Assembly (NCBI RefSeq): GCF_022605165.1
Contig: NC_063076.1
Span: forward strand, 1,612,001-1,676,000
DNA length: 64,000 bases
Source: Purpureocillium takamizusanense
Taxonomy: Eukaryota; Ascomycota; Sordariomycetes; Hypocreales; Ophiocordycipitaceae
Direction: 5' to 3'
Both the position numbers and the translations under genes were made by a program. Position 1 is the stretch's first letter, and every line of letters starts with the position of its first letter. The notes below the pieces were generated by a model, which ran no database searches, was not told where the DNA came from, and worked only from the letters and a program-made list of their open reading frames with translations. Positions 32,594 to 43,168 of the stretch are shown piece by piece.

Positions 32594-34180
32594 CTACGCG
32601 CGGGGAGTGGCAGTGGCTCGCTTCTTACGCGGCCTGAACGGTCCTGCGCCGCGCCTCTGATACTGCGTGCCTTGCGCGCCGGCGGTAGTAGCTGGACGCG
32701 TGGTTGGCGCCGCTCCTTTGGCGGGGATGTGCTGCGTCATGGTGACCATGACGGTCGAGGTCTGCGTGCCAGACTGGCCAGGGAGGGGGTGCGCCGCGCC
32801 CGGCTGCTGCGAGGGGCACGACGCAATGGGAGAGCCGCGGGCGCTGGCGGTAACGTACACGGTGGACATGAATGTCGTGGCCGGGACGGTGACGGTCTCA
32901 GTGACGGTGGCGGTCGAGCCGGCGTTTGCGTCTGGCGAGATTGGGGCGGCGCCGGAGGTGGGCGCCTGAGGAGGGGGCGGCGCGGCGGTGCCTCGGCCGA
33001 TGGTCCGGGTCATGGTGACGAACTTGGTGGACGTGGACATGACGCAGTCTGAGTCGGGGCTCGTGACGACGGGCTGCGAGTCTCTGGGCGTGGGAGCGGT
33101 CGGGGCGGACAAGGAGGCGGTGACGGTGGTGGAGGAGGGCTGGGGCAGGCCGGCCGGGGCAGACGCGGTACCCGCGCCGTCCTGACCGCCGGCGCCGGCG
33201 CCACCAACCTTGACGTCAAAGCTATTGTCCATCTGGCCCTTGACAGCCATGTTGTAAATGTTCTTGTTCTGCGCGCCGGTCGCCTGCTGCTCCTTGGCCA
33301 CGACGCCGGGCAGCTTGTCCGTGATCTTGATGTCGAGGACGCTCGAGTAGCTCTCGTTTACGCGGATGGCGTCCATGGTCCAGCCGTCGGGCACCTTGTC
33401 GCCGCGCATGAAGGAGCCCGCCCAGGGGAACAGGCCGTTCTTGGTGGCCGCGAGGTCAATCTTCTGGTCGTTGAGCGTGGGCCAGTCCCAGTACCAGTAG
33501 ACGGTGTAGACGGATCCGGGCTTGGCGTCGTTGGGGATGGTGACGACGGACTGGCACTTGAGCTCCTTGTCGGCGGAGGCGCCGTCGCCGGAGAACTTGG
33601 AGACGCGCTCCTGGGCCAGGGGCTGGTGGTTGTCCTGGAAGCACTGGCCGTCATCGTAGTTGCGCGTGGCGAGCAGGCGGCCGCGGGCGTCGCCGCCGGA
33701 GCCGTCGGCGTTCCAGCGCAGGTGGACGTCAAAGAGGCGCTCCTGTGGCTTGGGCTGCGCCGTGCCGTACAGGTAGACGGTGCCGCGGTTGAGGGGCTTG
33801 CCGGGCTGGTTCTGGGGCAGGGTGACGTGCCCGTTCTCGAGGTGCAGGACGGCCACGCGGTCGCCGGGGCGCGCCTGGAGGAGCGGGTGAGGCGGATCCG
33901 CGGCGAAGGGGTACTTGTTGAGCAGCTCGTCGCCCGTGTAGGCGGCGGTGCCGGCGGCGGGCAGCAGGTTCTGCGCCTGCTTGTCGCTCCAGCCGGGCTG
34001 CGTGCGCGGCATGTACCCGCGGGGGAAGCCCTCGGCGCCGATGAAGGAGCCGTTTTCGCCGATGACAAAGGCCGACTCGATCCACGAGTGGGCGTTGACG
34101 GCGGTGGCCGAGGCGAGGAGGACGACGAGGCCGCCGCTCAGGCTGCGGCGTCGGGAGGCGGAAGGGGCGGCGAGCTTCAT
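32594..34180 (-). CDS. Secreted protein with His-first mature N-terminus (DUF7492-like)
   Basis: Single-exon gene, 528 residues. Residues 1-29 are a signal peptide (basic start, hydrophobic LVVLLASATAV, then NA), so cleavage would leave HSWIESAFVIG with His30 as the first residue. The conserved secreted domain runs to about residue 310, with PRGYMPRTQPGWSDK, ENGHVTLPQNQPGKPLNRGT, DDGQCFQDN and VYTVYWYWDWPT. The rest is Pro/Thr/Ser/Ala-rich with TVTETVTVPATTFMSTVYVT-type repeats, as in wall-associated fungal proteins, and ends in a basic tail without a GPI-like hydrophobic end. I recognise this as a widespread fungal family of unknown function. An N-terminal His is the hallmark of copper-dependent lytic polysaccharide monooxygenases, so a copper site is possible but unproven. 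Confidence 0.8.
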   Translation of the reverse strand: MKLAAPSASRRRSLSGGLVVLLASATAVNAHSWIESAFVIGENGSFIGAEGFPRGYMPRTQPGWSDKQAQNLLPAAGTAAYTGDELLNKYPFAADPPHPLLQARPGDRVAVLHLENGHVTLPQNQPGKPLNRGTVYLYGTAQPKPQERLFDVHLRWNADGSGGDARGRLLATRNYDDGQCFQDNHQPLAQERVSKFSGDGASADKELKCQSVVTIPNDAKPGSVYTVYWYWDWPTLNDQKIDLAATKNGLFPWAGSFMRGDKVPDGWTMDAIRVNESYSSVLDIKITDKLPGVVAKEQQATGAQNKNIYNMAVKGQMDNSFDVKVGGAGAGGQDGAGTASAPAGLPQPSSTTVTASLSAPTAPTPRDSQPVVTSPDSDCVMSTSTKFVTMTRTIGRGTAAPPPPQAPTSGAAPISPDANAGSTATVTETVTVPATTFMSTVYVTASARGSPIASCPSQQPGAAHPLPGQSGTQTSTVMVTMTQHIPAKGAAPTTRPATTAGAQGTQYQRRGAGPFRPRKKRATATPRA

Positions 34181-35788
34181 TGCTGGGAAGACGAATCTTT
34201 TTGCTGCCGGTTTCTTCCTGTTTTGTTTTTCTCGAAGTGGATTTCCTGGGTGCGTGCCTCGTATCCTGAAAGTGCCAAGGGGGCGGCGGTTTTCTCTGGA
34301 ACGAGTATATGCGGTACGTGTTCTCTAAAGGAGTTTGTCGACTTGTGGTCGGCGGGTGTTGACGGAGTCTTGCGTATGCGTAGTAGGAGGGTGATGATCT
34401 CGCGATGCAGTCAAAGTCTAGACGCGGCTAGGAAAACAAGAAGAGAAATCTCGTGAGAGTCGCGAGAAGGTTGGTTGTGCTGAATGACGGAGAAGGGGAA
34501 ACCGAAGTAGAAAGAGCCTGCAAGGCGCGACAAGTCAAAAGGAGCGTGGGGAAACAATCAGTCTCGGAGAGTGACAATGAGTGAATAGCCGGGCTCGCCT
34601 CGTTTGGGTGGGGAGAGCTTTGCGACTGCAACAAGGAACGTGTGCGAAGTTGTGCGCGTGGACGAGGTGGATTGTTTTCTCCCTCTCACGGGCGAGAACA
34701 GCGGCACGAAAGAAAAGTTGGGGGTTGTTGAGAGGGAACAACAATGGCACACGCGCGTGCGTGTTATTGTGCCGGCCAGCTGCCCGCCCTCGTGCGTTGC
34801 CGTGGTCACTCGATGCTGAACAGGAACAGACCAGCTGGTGTGCGTGTGTGCGTGATGGAGTCGGTTTGCAAGGCCCAAAGGGGAAAGCTCCCTATCGACA
34901 GCGTCCCGCGTTGTCGAAGTGCGAGAGGGATGGGGAGAGTGAACAGACACACGGAACAAACAGCTCGTGATCTAGGAAGAGAAAGGAATGGAGGGGAAGC
35001 TGTGCGTTCTCTGTTGAGTTGCCTCTCGTCTTCCTTTGTTCTTCTTCTTTTGCTCTACGTGTGACGCCGTTGTTTGTCGGTGAGGGCGCCGCGTGGGTGA
35101 GTGAGTTCGGTGAACGGGCGGCGCGAGGCGAGGCGAAGCGGCAAACATAAAGGGCAGCGGCAGTGAATCGGGGGCACGAACGAGGCTTGCCTGCAGCGGC
35201 GGTCGCGGCGGGGTGGTGGCGGCGCGTGAGTCACTCCCGACTGTGGCTCCGGAGCTCTGGTGGGAGGAGGACGAGAACAGACGGAAGAGAGCAGTGAGGA
35301 GAGGGGTCCGACGGTGGTTTTCTGCTCTCATCAAAGTGTGTCAAGGCATCATCATATCATGGTCGTCATGAGGCCAACGGCTTCTGCGCCGCGTCACCAC
35401 GGAAAGAAAGCAAGGAGGGAGGAAACACCACGGGATCCAACACAGGGACGAAGAAACGCTTGTCGGCATTGTTACAGAAATGAACGCCCGCCTGGGGGAG
35501 GGTCGCGTCGAGCCTTACTCATCCCGCTGCTATAGTTACCATCATGGTCAGGCCACGAGTCGCAGCAGCAACAGCAGCAGCCAGCGGATAGGCCGAAGCG
35601 GCATGGCAAAAGGCAGCAGCGCGCATATGAGACGGGCAGGGAGAGGGGCGGCCAAGGAAGGAAGGGCTTTTGACGCGGTGGTGGTCAAAGGCCCGGTGAC
35701 GGCGCAGCCTATCGATGGGCGGCATGGTGAGCGGCCGCGACGAGGCGGCCATGCTGCGAACCAAGGCACGGACGGGGCAGCGCGACGA

Positions 35789-35820
35789 TGGTGGTGGTGG
35801 TGGTGGTGGTGGTGGTGGTG
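35789..35820. repeat. (TGG)n microsatellite
   Basis: About ten and a half TGG units without interruption. Confidence 0.9.
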
Positions 35821-36784
35821 ATGACGGAGCAATGGGGACGGGATGATGGGCAGCCGCTGGTGTATGCACGAGCGAGAAGAGGTGAGGTTGAAAGTCGGGA
35901 CCCGACGGCGGGCGCGTGTGGGCCAATGGATCCGAGCCGACCGGCCCCGGATGCGTGTTTCACAGCAACAGAGAGAGGGCTCTTGTGCGGCAGCTGGCGC
36001 CGGGCTGCCTGGGGGGGCAGGTGGGGTACCACGTACCTGTCCCGCGCGTGTTTGCGGAGCGGGTACCTCCAAGGCTGGCTTCGGTGTATTGGGGGCCTGG
36101 CTTGCAAGGACTCACTACTGGCAGGTAATCTACCTTGCTGTATTCGTAGGTGCCTGCCAGGCCGCATTCGTGGACCACTCAATCTCTGCGGCGACCCGGA
36201 ACGCCTGCCGAGGGATTGCGGCCCTGGCTGGCTGGCCACAGGTCCATGGAGGGCCCTGCCACCGTGGAAATCATCCTCCAGGAACCAACCCCCCGGAGGG
36301 AAAACAGGCGCCTCAGGGCCGCTGCGGTTGGCCGCCAAGCGCCACCAGCCGTTGCAAGCGCACGCCTCTGCCGCGCATCGACTGGCTGCCGTCGCTCGTG
36401 GCGGCTTGCGGCTCTGGGCACACCAGACCAGTGTTCAATTTCAACCACCTCCCCCTCCCACACACGACCTGCCTGACTGCTCTCCGCGGGCCTTTGTAGT
36501 ATGTTGTTGGGTAGTACACGCAGTGCAGCCTTGCTGTTTGCTGCCGCTGCTGCCGTCAGCGCGGCGCGTGCTTGAAACGCCCGGGTCGGCAGTGTCACCT
36601 CCCGACCTACTACCTTGCCTGCCTGGCCTACCTGACCTTTTTTACATGAGTAACGTCCTACGTAGTAGTCCCCCCCGGGTGAGTGAGTGGCCGACCGTAC
36701 CAAGCGCTGAGGGTCAACACCAACCTAAGGTAAGGTAATACAGGTACAGGCACTGCCACGGGCTGCCCAACATCGGCAGGCGGG

Positions 36785-36810
36785 GCGGCGGCGGCGGCGG
36801 CGGCGGCGGC
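36785..36810. repeat. (GGC)n microsatellite
   Basis: About eight GCG/GGC units in noncoding DNA. Confidence 0.85.
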
Positions 36811-39055
36811 TGGCCAAACAGCCCCGGGGCCGGCTGCCTGCCTATGAGCGAGCCAGACGGTGTGATACCCGAAGCTCCCTCCGTACTATACTTGGTCAAT
36901 AAGCCCGTATGTTGTACAGGATCAGGATGCCTGACGTGCCGTGGAAAGAAAAAATCCCGGGAACTAGGTAGCATCGAAGAGAAAGAGAAAGAAATCAAGA
37001 CTGATCAATGTCGACGAGGAGGAATGTGCACACGTCGGCTCACACGTGCGTCCATACAAACAATGCCCTCCCCGGGACTCTCCGTCCATCCGCCCCCATC
37101 ATCGTCCTCGGCTCCGTCCCGCCCGTCTAACCCTCCCGGCGCACATTGACGCCAATTCCCGTGCATATGCCCCTGCGTGCCTCTCCCGTGGGCCGGCGCC
37201 CACCCCGCCGTGCCCGTGCCTCGACTTATTACCTTGCCGCCGCGCCGGGTCCCCCCCGGTCGTCCATCAGGTCCCCCCTTTGTCGGCGCAATCTTTGCCT
37301 GCGTGCCTTGCGGCCGGGTCCCCGCCCCTCCTCGCCGCGGGGCGTGCATGGTACCTGCATAATCGCATCGCGGCGCGTCCGCTACAGACAGAGGCAGGGT
37401 GTTTATTAATTATTTTTGTGTGTCGGCGCTGGCAAATCGCCGGGCCACGAAGGGACCCTGCCTACTTCGCACGTCGTGGTCCTCCTCCTCCTCCTCCCTG
37501 CTGGCAGGTATGCTAGCGGAGGTGGTGGCAGTAATAGTACAGTCCCTTCCGGCCCCTTGTTCCATTCCATTGCATCGATGGGCGCTGCTCTTTCCTTCTA
37601 ATAAGCTTCCCTACAGAGATACGACCTAACGTTAGCAGACTGTCAAGTAATAAAGCAAACCACTGCTCCCTCTCCAAGGACCGTCCCTTGGTCTCTACCT
37701 CTGGACGTACTAAGTTGACAAGTGCTTCATAGCATGGCTGGTACGTGCCCTGTAATATTAGTGTCCAGGCGCCCTGAGCGAGCCACAGCGCAGTGCTGAT
37801 GATGCTACCATGGGACGAACCCCCTCAACTCCCGCCCGCCCCTTCCATGGACCTTCCATGGAAGGGTTTCGCTCGCTCGCTCAATAAAGTGCAAATAATT
37901 GCAGCCCTTACGTCCCCCCCCCCCCCTCCCCTCTTCCAATACCCTTTCAAAACCCCATTCGCATTCCCGATATTCCCCCCTCAACAGATCAATTGATCAG
38001 TCAATCAATCAATCCATTCATTTCACCGCAGCAAAGCCGTCGGCACACAGAATGCGCGCGCGCGCAGCCCTCCGCCCGGATCCCTCCCAGGATACCCCCA
38101 CGCCTCCATTGTAAGTCACGCAGACTCAACCGGAGCGCTTCGACGTCACATCGCACACACAAGAGAGCGATTATGTGTGCGCATGTCATCGTCTTGCAGG
38201 GCAATGAGGAAAAGGGAAATAAACTCATGCAAGCACTTAACCGGCTCCTCCCCTCCGGGCGGCTAGTATTACGTACTTCTCTCCCTTGCATGAGGCGCCG
38301 CCGCGCGTTCCTGGCTAACTACGTAGTAACAAACCCGTCCCTCTCCCCCTCCTTCCCTCCCCCGGAGAAGCTGAGCTGAGCTGAGACGCCCCATCTCTCG
38401 GTGGCGCCGCAGCCCGGTCAGTGACAGATCGCAAGGGGGGGGGGCGTGCATCTGGATGGGCGATCCACCGTCCCCCGGCTTCGATCTCGTCGTTGAAGAG
38501 ACACTATTTCTGGGCCCGGGGGTGCAAGACGCGACCTACGTGCGTGTGTGCAATGCATGTTTCGTGAAATGTATCTCATGCAGCAACATTGCTTGTTCCC
38601 GAGCGTGGGTTCACCTCTATGTTCACTTCTATGCACACGCGGGAAGAGAAACACTTCGATCTGCACCACAGCGCACCAGATGGGTAGTAGAAGAAATCTT
38701 GTTGTGTTCCATAGCATAAAGTAGTAACATCTAATCATGTGGTATTATTATTCGTCAAGAAACGTAAAAGTCGCCGCCGCTCCGTGTAGAGCTGCAACCC
38801 AAAACACCTTGATTCTTTCCACCCCGCCAGCCGGCCGGTCCCTTTCCTCCCATGAAACGCCTCTTTGTAAGCAGGTAACCCAGTGGTCAATGGCCGTTGT
38901 TGTTGTTGCGCGTGCGTAAGATAGTCGTAAAGCCAGACCGGAGCCCAACAAGAAAGCAGACAAGGCCGTCGAGACATCGCCGCAGCCGTTACATTAGCGA
39001 CAAAATGTCTCCGTGTCTAAAGGAACCCCCTCCCACTGATCGTTGTCGGCTTCGC

Positions 39056-41838
39056 TCACCATCCAGCCGTGACCGGCACGTGGCTGTCGATGGCGTCCCT
39101 CCGCCTCTTGATCGGCCTCGGGCTCCCGCCGCGCTCGTGCGAGCCAGGCGCCGACCCGGCCGTCATAACCGGCCACTGCGGCGGCGCCCACATAGCCGCC
39201 GCGTGATGTCCGCCCTGCGGTTCCATCTTGGGCGTCGGCCCCCATTCCGTCGTCGCGCTCGACGGGCCCGACGCGGTGCCCGTCCAGCCGTCGAGGGCCC
39301 CAATGTCCCAGCCCGGCATGCTGCCAGTGTCGCACCCCGAGCTGTCGTACACAAGCTGGCTGGGCAGGTCCAGCGCCGTCGTCGCCGCGGCGCCCATGTA
39401 GGAGCCAACCCCGTTGGTCATGGGCTTCACGTCGCCAAAGGATGACTGTCCGTCAAAGTACGTCTGGCTGCTGCTCAGCGACGACTGCCTGTCGCTCGCG
39501 CTGCCCGCCGCGGTGCTCGGCAGGAAGCTGACGCCCCCGTTGGAGCTCATCCCCGCGTCGAAGCTGCTGCTCGTCGAGTACGCACCGGGAATGGTCGCTG
39601 TCGGCGGCGGCGTAGCCAGTCCACCCGAGAAGGAGTCAAAGAGGCCCAGGCTCGTGCTCGACGTCTGCAGCGGAGGCACATGCGGTGGGCCGTGGTGCTG
39701 GTGTTGCTGGTGGTGGTGATGGCTGCTGCCGTTGCTGCCACCGTTGTCCCAGGCGTTGAACGTCTCATTCATAGCCGCCGTAAGATGCTGGCTGATGGTC
39801 GGCGTCGGCGACATGATGGCATCCCGGGGCACACCTGCCGTCGGGTATACGAGTGCCTTCTGCTGGTGGTAGCGCGACATGGGGTCGTTGATGGTGAGCC
39901 ACCGCCACGTCGTCCCTGCGGGCTTGAAGACCGGGTTGTACTTGTGCCACTGGTTCGTCGTGTTGAAGCGCCAGAAGATGATAGCCTGGCGCGTCCACTG
40001 CGTCGAGTCGGGCGCGCAGGACCACAGCTCTTGGTACATGGCCACCTTGCAGATGAGGTCGCTGCCCGTCGACTCTCGGCGCGCCCACGAGGCAGCGTCG
40101 CCCTCGTCCTCGGACCGCTTGCGCTTGCTGCCGGCCCGCTCGACGTCCTTCTTGTCGCCCTCGGCATTGCGCCGCCGCTTTTCCTTCATGCGCTGGTGCT
40201 CTGCGTCGGGATACTGCACCGCCATGCTCAGGATGCTGGCCCACTCGACCGCGGGGAACGGAACGTGGATGTCCGGCCGGGGCCGCGTGTGGCAGTCGCA
40301 GTCGTTCTTGGAGTCGCTGCAGCCTCGGCGGTGGATGCCGCTGTCATTGGTGTAGACACCCTGCTTGCCGTCGTCGCTATGCAGCTCGGCGGGCCGCGTC
40401 AGCCGCGTGATGCACTTCCAGCGGTGCGTCTGCAGAGCGGGCTGCGTGATGGCCACCTCGACGAAGCCCGTCAGCTCTGAGCCCGACGGGAACTTGGCAT
40501 GTTCGTGGAGTTCAATGGTCGAGCACATCTCCAGGAGCAGACAGTCTTCGTCGCGCGACGGGAGGTCCAACGTCTCGTACATGGCTGGCGCATCCTTTTG
40601 CCACCGGCGCGTGACCGACTTGACACATGCCGAAGTGGTGCGGTCCAGGGAGCGGGTGTATTCGTGCAACAGCACGTCCTTGCCCAGGACATTAGGGCTG
40701 TCGTCGCAGTTGGTGTACTTGTTGAGGTGGGGGAACGAAGCCTGATCCAACGGGTTGTCGTGGGCGTCGTAGGCCACGTCGTCCCGGATCTTAATGTCCG
40801 ACGATGAGACAAAGACCTCGCAAGTCTTGGGCCGCACGCAGATGGAGGACTGCAGGGCCAAAAGCTGGGAGAAGTAGTCGTAGTTGGGCTTGACATCAGG
40901 GACCCTACCCTCGGCCAATGCTGTCAGGACCGGGTTGGACTTGAACGACTCCTGTTCCTCCTCGTCGTAGTAGTCATCCGAGTTGGTGGAGCCGGGCTCC
41001 TTCTTCTCCTCAGATGGGAAGAGAAAGTGGACTGTAAGCTTTTTGTCAGCTTCTGTCCCGCTCATGACGACGCATCGCGCGACACTCACAGCAACGGAGG
41101 TCCTCGAAGAACTTCTTGACGACCTGCATGTGACTCGACACCTGCTTGCGCCCCATCTGCTCGATGCTCTCGTTGCTGTTGTCGATGCGGAAGATCTCTT
41201 TGCTGCCAAGCAGTGCCACACAAATCACAAAGATGTACTCGCTGATGAGCATGTTGCGCCCGTGAAGCTTACCCCCCATGGAGAATTTGCGCCGGCCCAT
41301 ATGGGGCATGAGCAGAACAGCTAATGTTAGGGATCGGTCAGCGGCAAGTCCGGACCTCAGAGGAGGCGCAACGGGATCAAAACGTACAGTCAACAAAGGC
41401 ATCCTCGAGCTCCGGTCGACGCCAGACGCCGCCCTTGTCCTTTTGCGTATCCTTGTGGGCTTGCCTGTTGCGGTACTGCCTAAAGGCAGGCCAGTAGTAG
41501 AGGGGGTTGACGTGGCGAGGCTTCCTCTGGTAACGAGGCTGCTGGCGAGGCGTCGGGACTCTGTACAGGCAGTCGAAGGACTGGGACGGCACCATGGGGG
41601 CCGGGATGTTGGGCTGCATGGACGGTGACAACGTCACCGGGCTCTGATAGCAGGCGACGATGCCGCCGTTGAAGCTATGCGCCTGTGCATTGCCAGTGGA
41701 CTCGCGCAGAGGCATACGTCCGGGGACGTGGACGCCGCTGGCGCTGCTGCTGCTGCGGCGGCCGTCGACGTAATCCGGCGACTGCGAGTATCTCTGCGAG
41801 GATAGGACAGGCCTCGGCTGGTATAGTGACGAAGACAT
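39056..41838 (-). CDS. abaA: AbaA, TEA/ATTS-domain conidiation transcription factor
   Basis: Three exons on the minus strand: 41,388-41,838, 41,090-41,320 and 39,056-41,031, with introns of 67 nt (GTACGT...ATTAG) and 58 nt (GTGAGT...TACAG); 885 residues. Both introns sit in or just after the DNA-binding domain. The TEA domain spans about 137-220: KGGVWRRPELEDAFVD, MPHMGRRKFSMGGKLHGRN, LISEYIFVICVALLG and GRKQVSSHMQVVKKFFEDL, the last being the recognition helix. The upstream RKPRHVNPLYYWPAFRQYR is typical of AbaA. A basic KRKRSED cluster lies mid-protein; the C-terminal third is Ser/Gln/Gly-rich with a His-rich tract, likely activating. AbaA works between BrlA and WetA in asexual spore development. 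It lies in the same direction as mrd1, 1.3 kb downstream of it. Confidence 0.95.
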
Positions 41839-43168
41839 GGTGAACGAGCTCGCTCGGGAACGCCAGTCGAGTCAAGGAGGAATGCCAACGGCGAATGCTC
41901 ACGAGAACAAGCTCGGGCAGCGCAAATGCCTGGTGTTCTCTGTGCAGTGCAACCGCGAGTGGCAGGAAAAAGAGACGAGCGAGTTGAAGAGGACAAGAAA
42001 TGCTGAAAGGAATTTGGGAACGCGGAATGGTGGGTTAAATGTATGCTCTGAAGGGGGCGAGGATGACGACTGGAACGAAGATTGTCGTCCTCGGCCCAAG
42101 GTGCCAGACCAAGACCCGATGTGGAGGAGACGATGGGCAATGAATGAATGATATTGACAAAGAAAGGGACGGCAACAACGCCCTGCTATTGCTACCTGCG
42201 TACATACGTACGTACGTGCTCGCTCGCACTTACAAGCACAGTCAGTAAGTACTGCCCGCTTGCTCGCCGCACACCCGCAGCGAGTCGGGTGGCCGGCCTG
42301 GGAGGGGCAGGCAGGCCCCTCGTCGAACCATCCGAACCCTAAAAGGATCGCGCTCCAACTGCAAAACATCGAGCAAGGAGCACACGAGGAGAAGGGTGGT
42401 GGCAGTAGTGGTGGTGGTGCGTGGGGGGAGGAGGGTGGTGTGTGGGTTGATCGGGCTGGCGGTAGGTCGGCAGGGTTGCTGCTCAACACCACCACCACCA
42501 ACACCACCACCACCACCATGACGAGCTTTGCCTCGCATCAGCAGCCGACCAGGCATCAGTCTTCTCCCCGGAAGCACTGCAGAGGAAGGGGGGCACATGG
42601 CAGCCAGAGGTCTGCAGCGAGGGCGTTAGCCTGCAAGGGAGGGCCAGGCGGGGCCTCTGGGGTCTCATCACCAACACCCCTCGGCAGAGACACACGCCTT
42701 GGCTGAGCGCCTCTTGCCCGGTATGTAAAAAAGATTGCCATCAGACAACACGAGCTTGAAGCTCCTCCACATTGTCGAAATCGAATTCTTGTCGCGACGC
42801 GCCGGCCAGCGTCGTCGCCCGGTTATTTTGTCGCCTGCGCGCGACGCCGAGCTCGCTGCTGCTGCTGGACCACTTCTCCCTCCACTAAAGAGAGCCTCCC
42901 GTCTGTAACTTTTTGCTCCCCGCAGCCAGCGCGACACCCCCCCTGCAAAGGGAGGCTGCCGCAATGCAATACGTACATACGGGCGGCGGCGACGGACCGG
43001 AGCTGCCAGTAGTCGCAGTGTTAGAGCAACGCAGGAGTCAACGTGCAATCTGCGACGTGGGCCAGGGAAGCTTGTTGCAGCAAAACGCCCGTGCCCTCTT
43101 CCCCGTGGGCAGCCAAATAGTTTAGTTCTCTCGGTCGGGTCGCGTCTCCTTCATCAGGATTATCGGAT
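41839..43168 (-). promoter_or_regulatory. abaA upstream region
   Basis: 1.33 kb between the mrd1 stop and the abaA start. Three matches to the BrlA response element consensus (C/A)(G/A)AGGG(G/A) lie on the plus strand: 42,163-42,169 (AAAGGGA), 42,634-42,640 (CAAGGGA) and 42,947-42,953 (AAAGGGA). About one to two would be expected by chance, so this is weak support for BrlA control, which is known for Aspergillus abaA. A (CCA)n-like patch lies near 42,489-42,518. No gene seen. Confidence 0.4.

Larger units (their letters stand above)
34181..39055. other. 4.9-kb gene desert next to abaA
   Basis: GC-rich, no supportable gene, between the start of the secreted-protein gene and the stop of abaA. 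The first ~1 kb is presumably the promoter of the secreted-protein gene. It holds (TGG)n and (GGC)n microsatellites, clusters of ACCTA/TAGGT motifs (about 36,030-36,160 and 36,600-36,750), and pyrimidine-rich tracts near 37,910-37,990. Open frames are low-complexity and mutually overlapping. Confidence 0.45.

Noticed and set aside
35788..36738. 316-codon frame beginning with a Val run
   Set aside because: The start is the (TGG)n microsatellite; the rest is unstructured and overlapped on both strands.
41839..43168. BrlA sites as proof of conidiation control of abaA
   Set aside because: Three matches to a degenerate 7-mer in 1.3 kb is close to chance; noted in the feature but not claimed.
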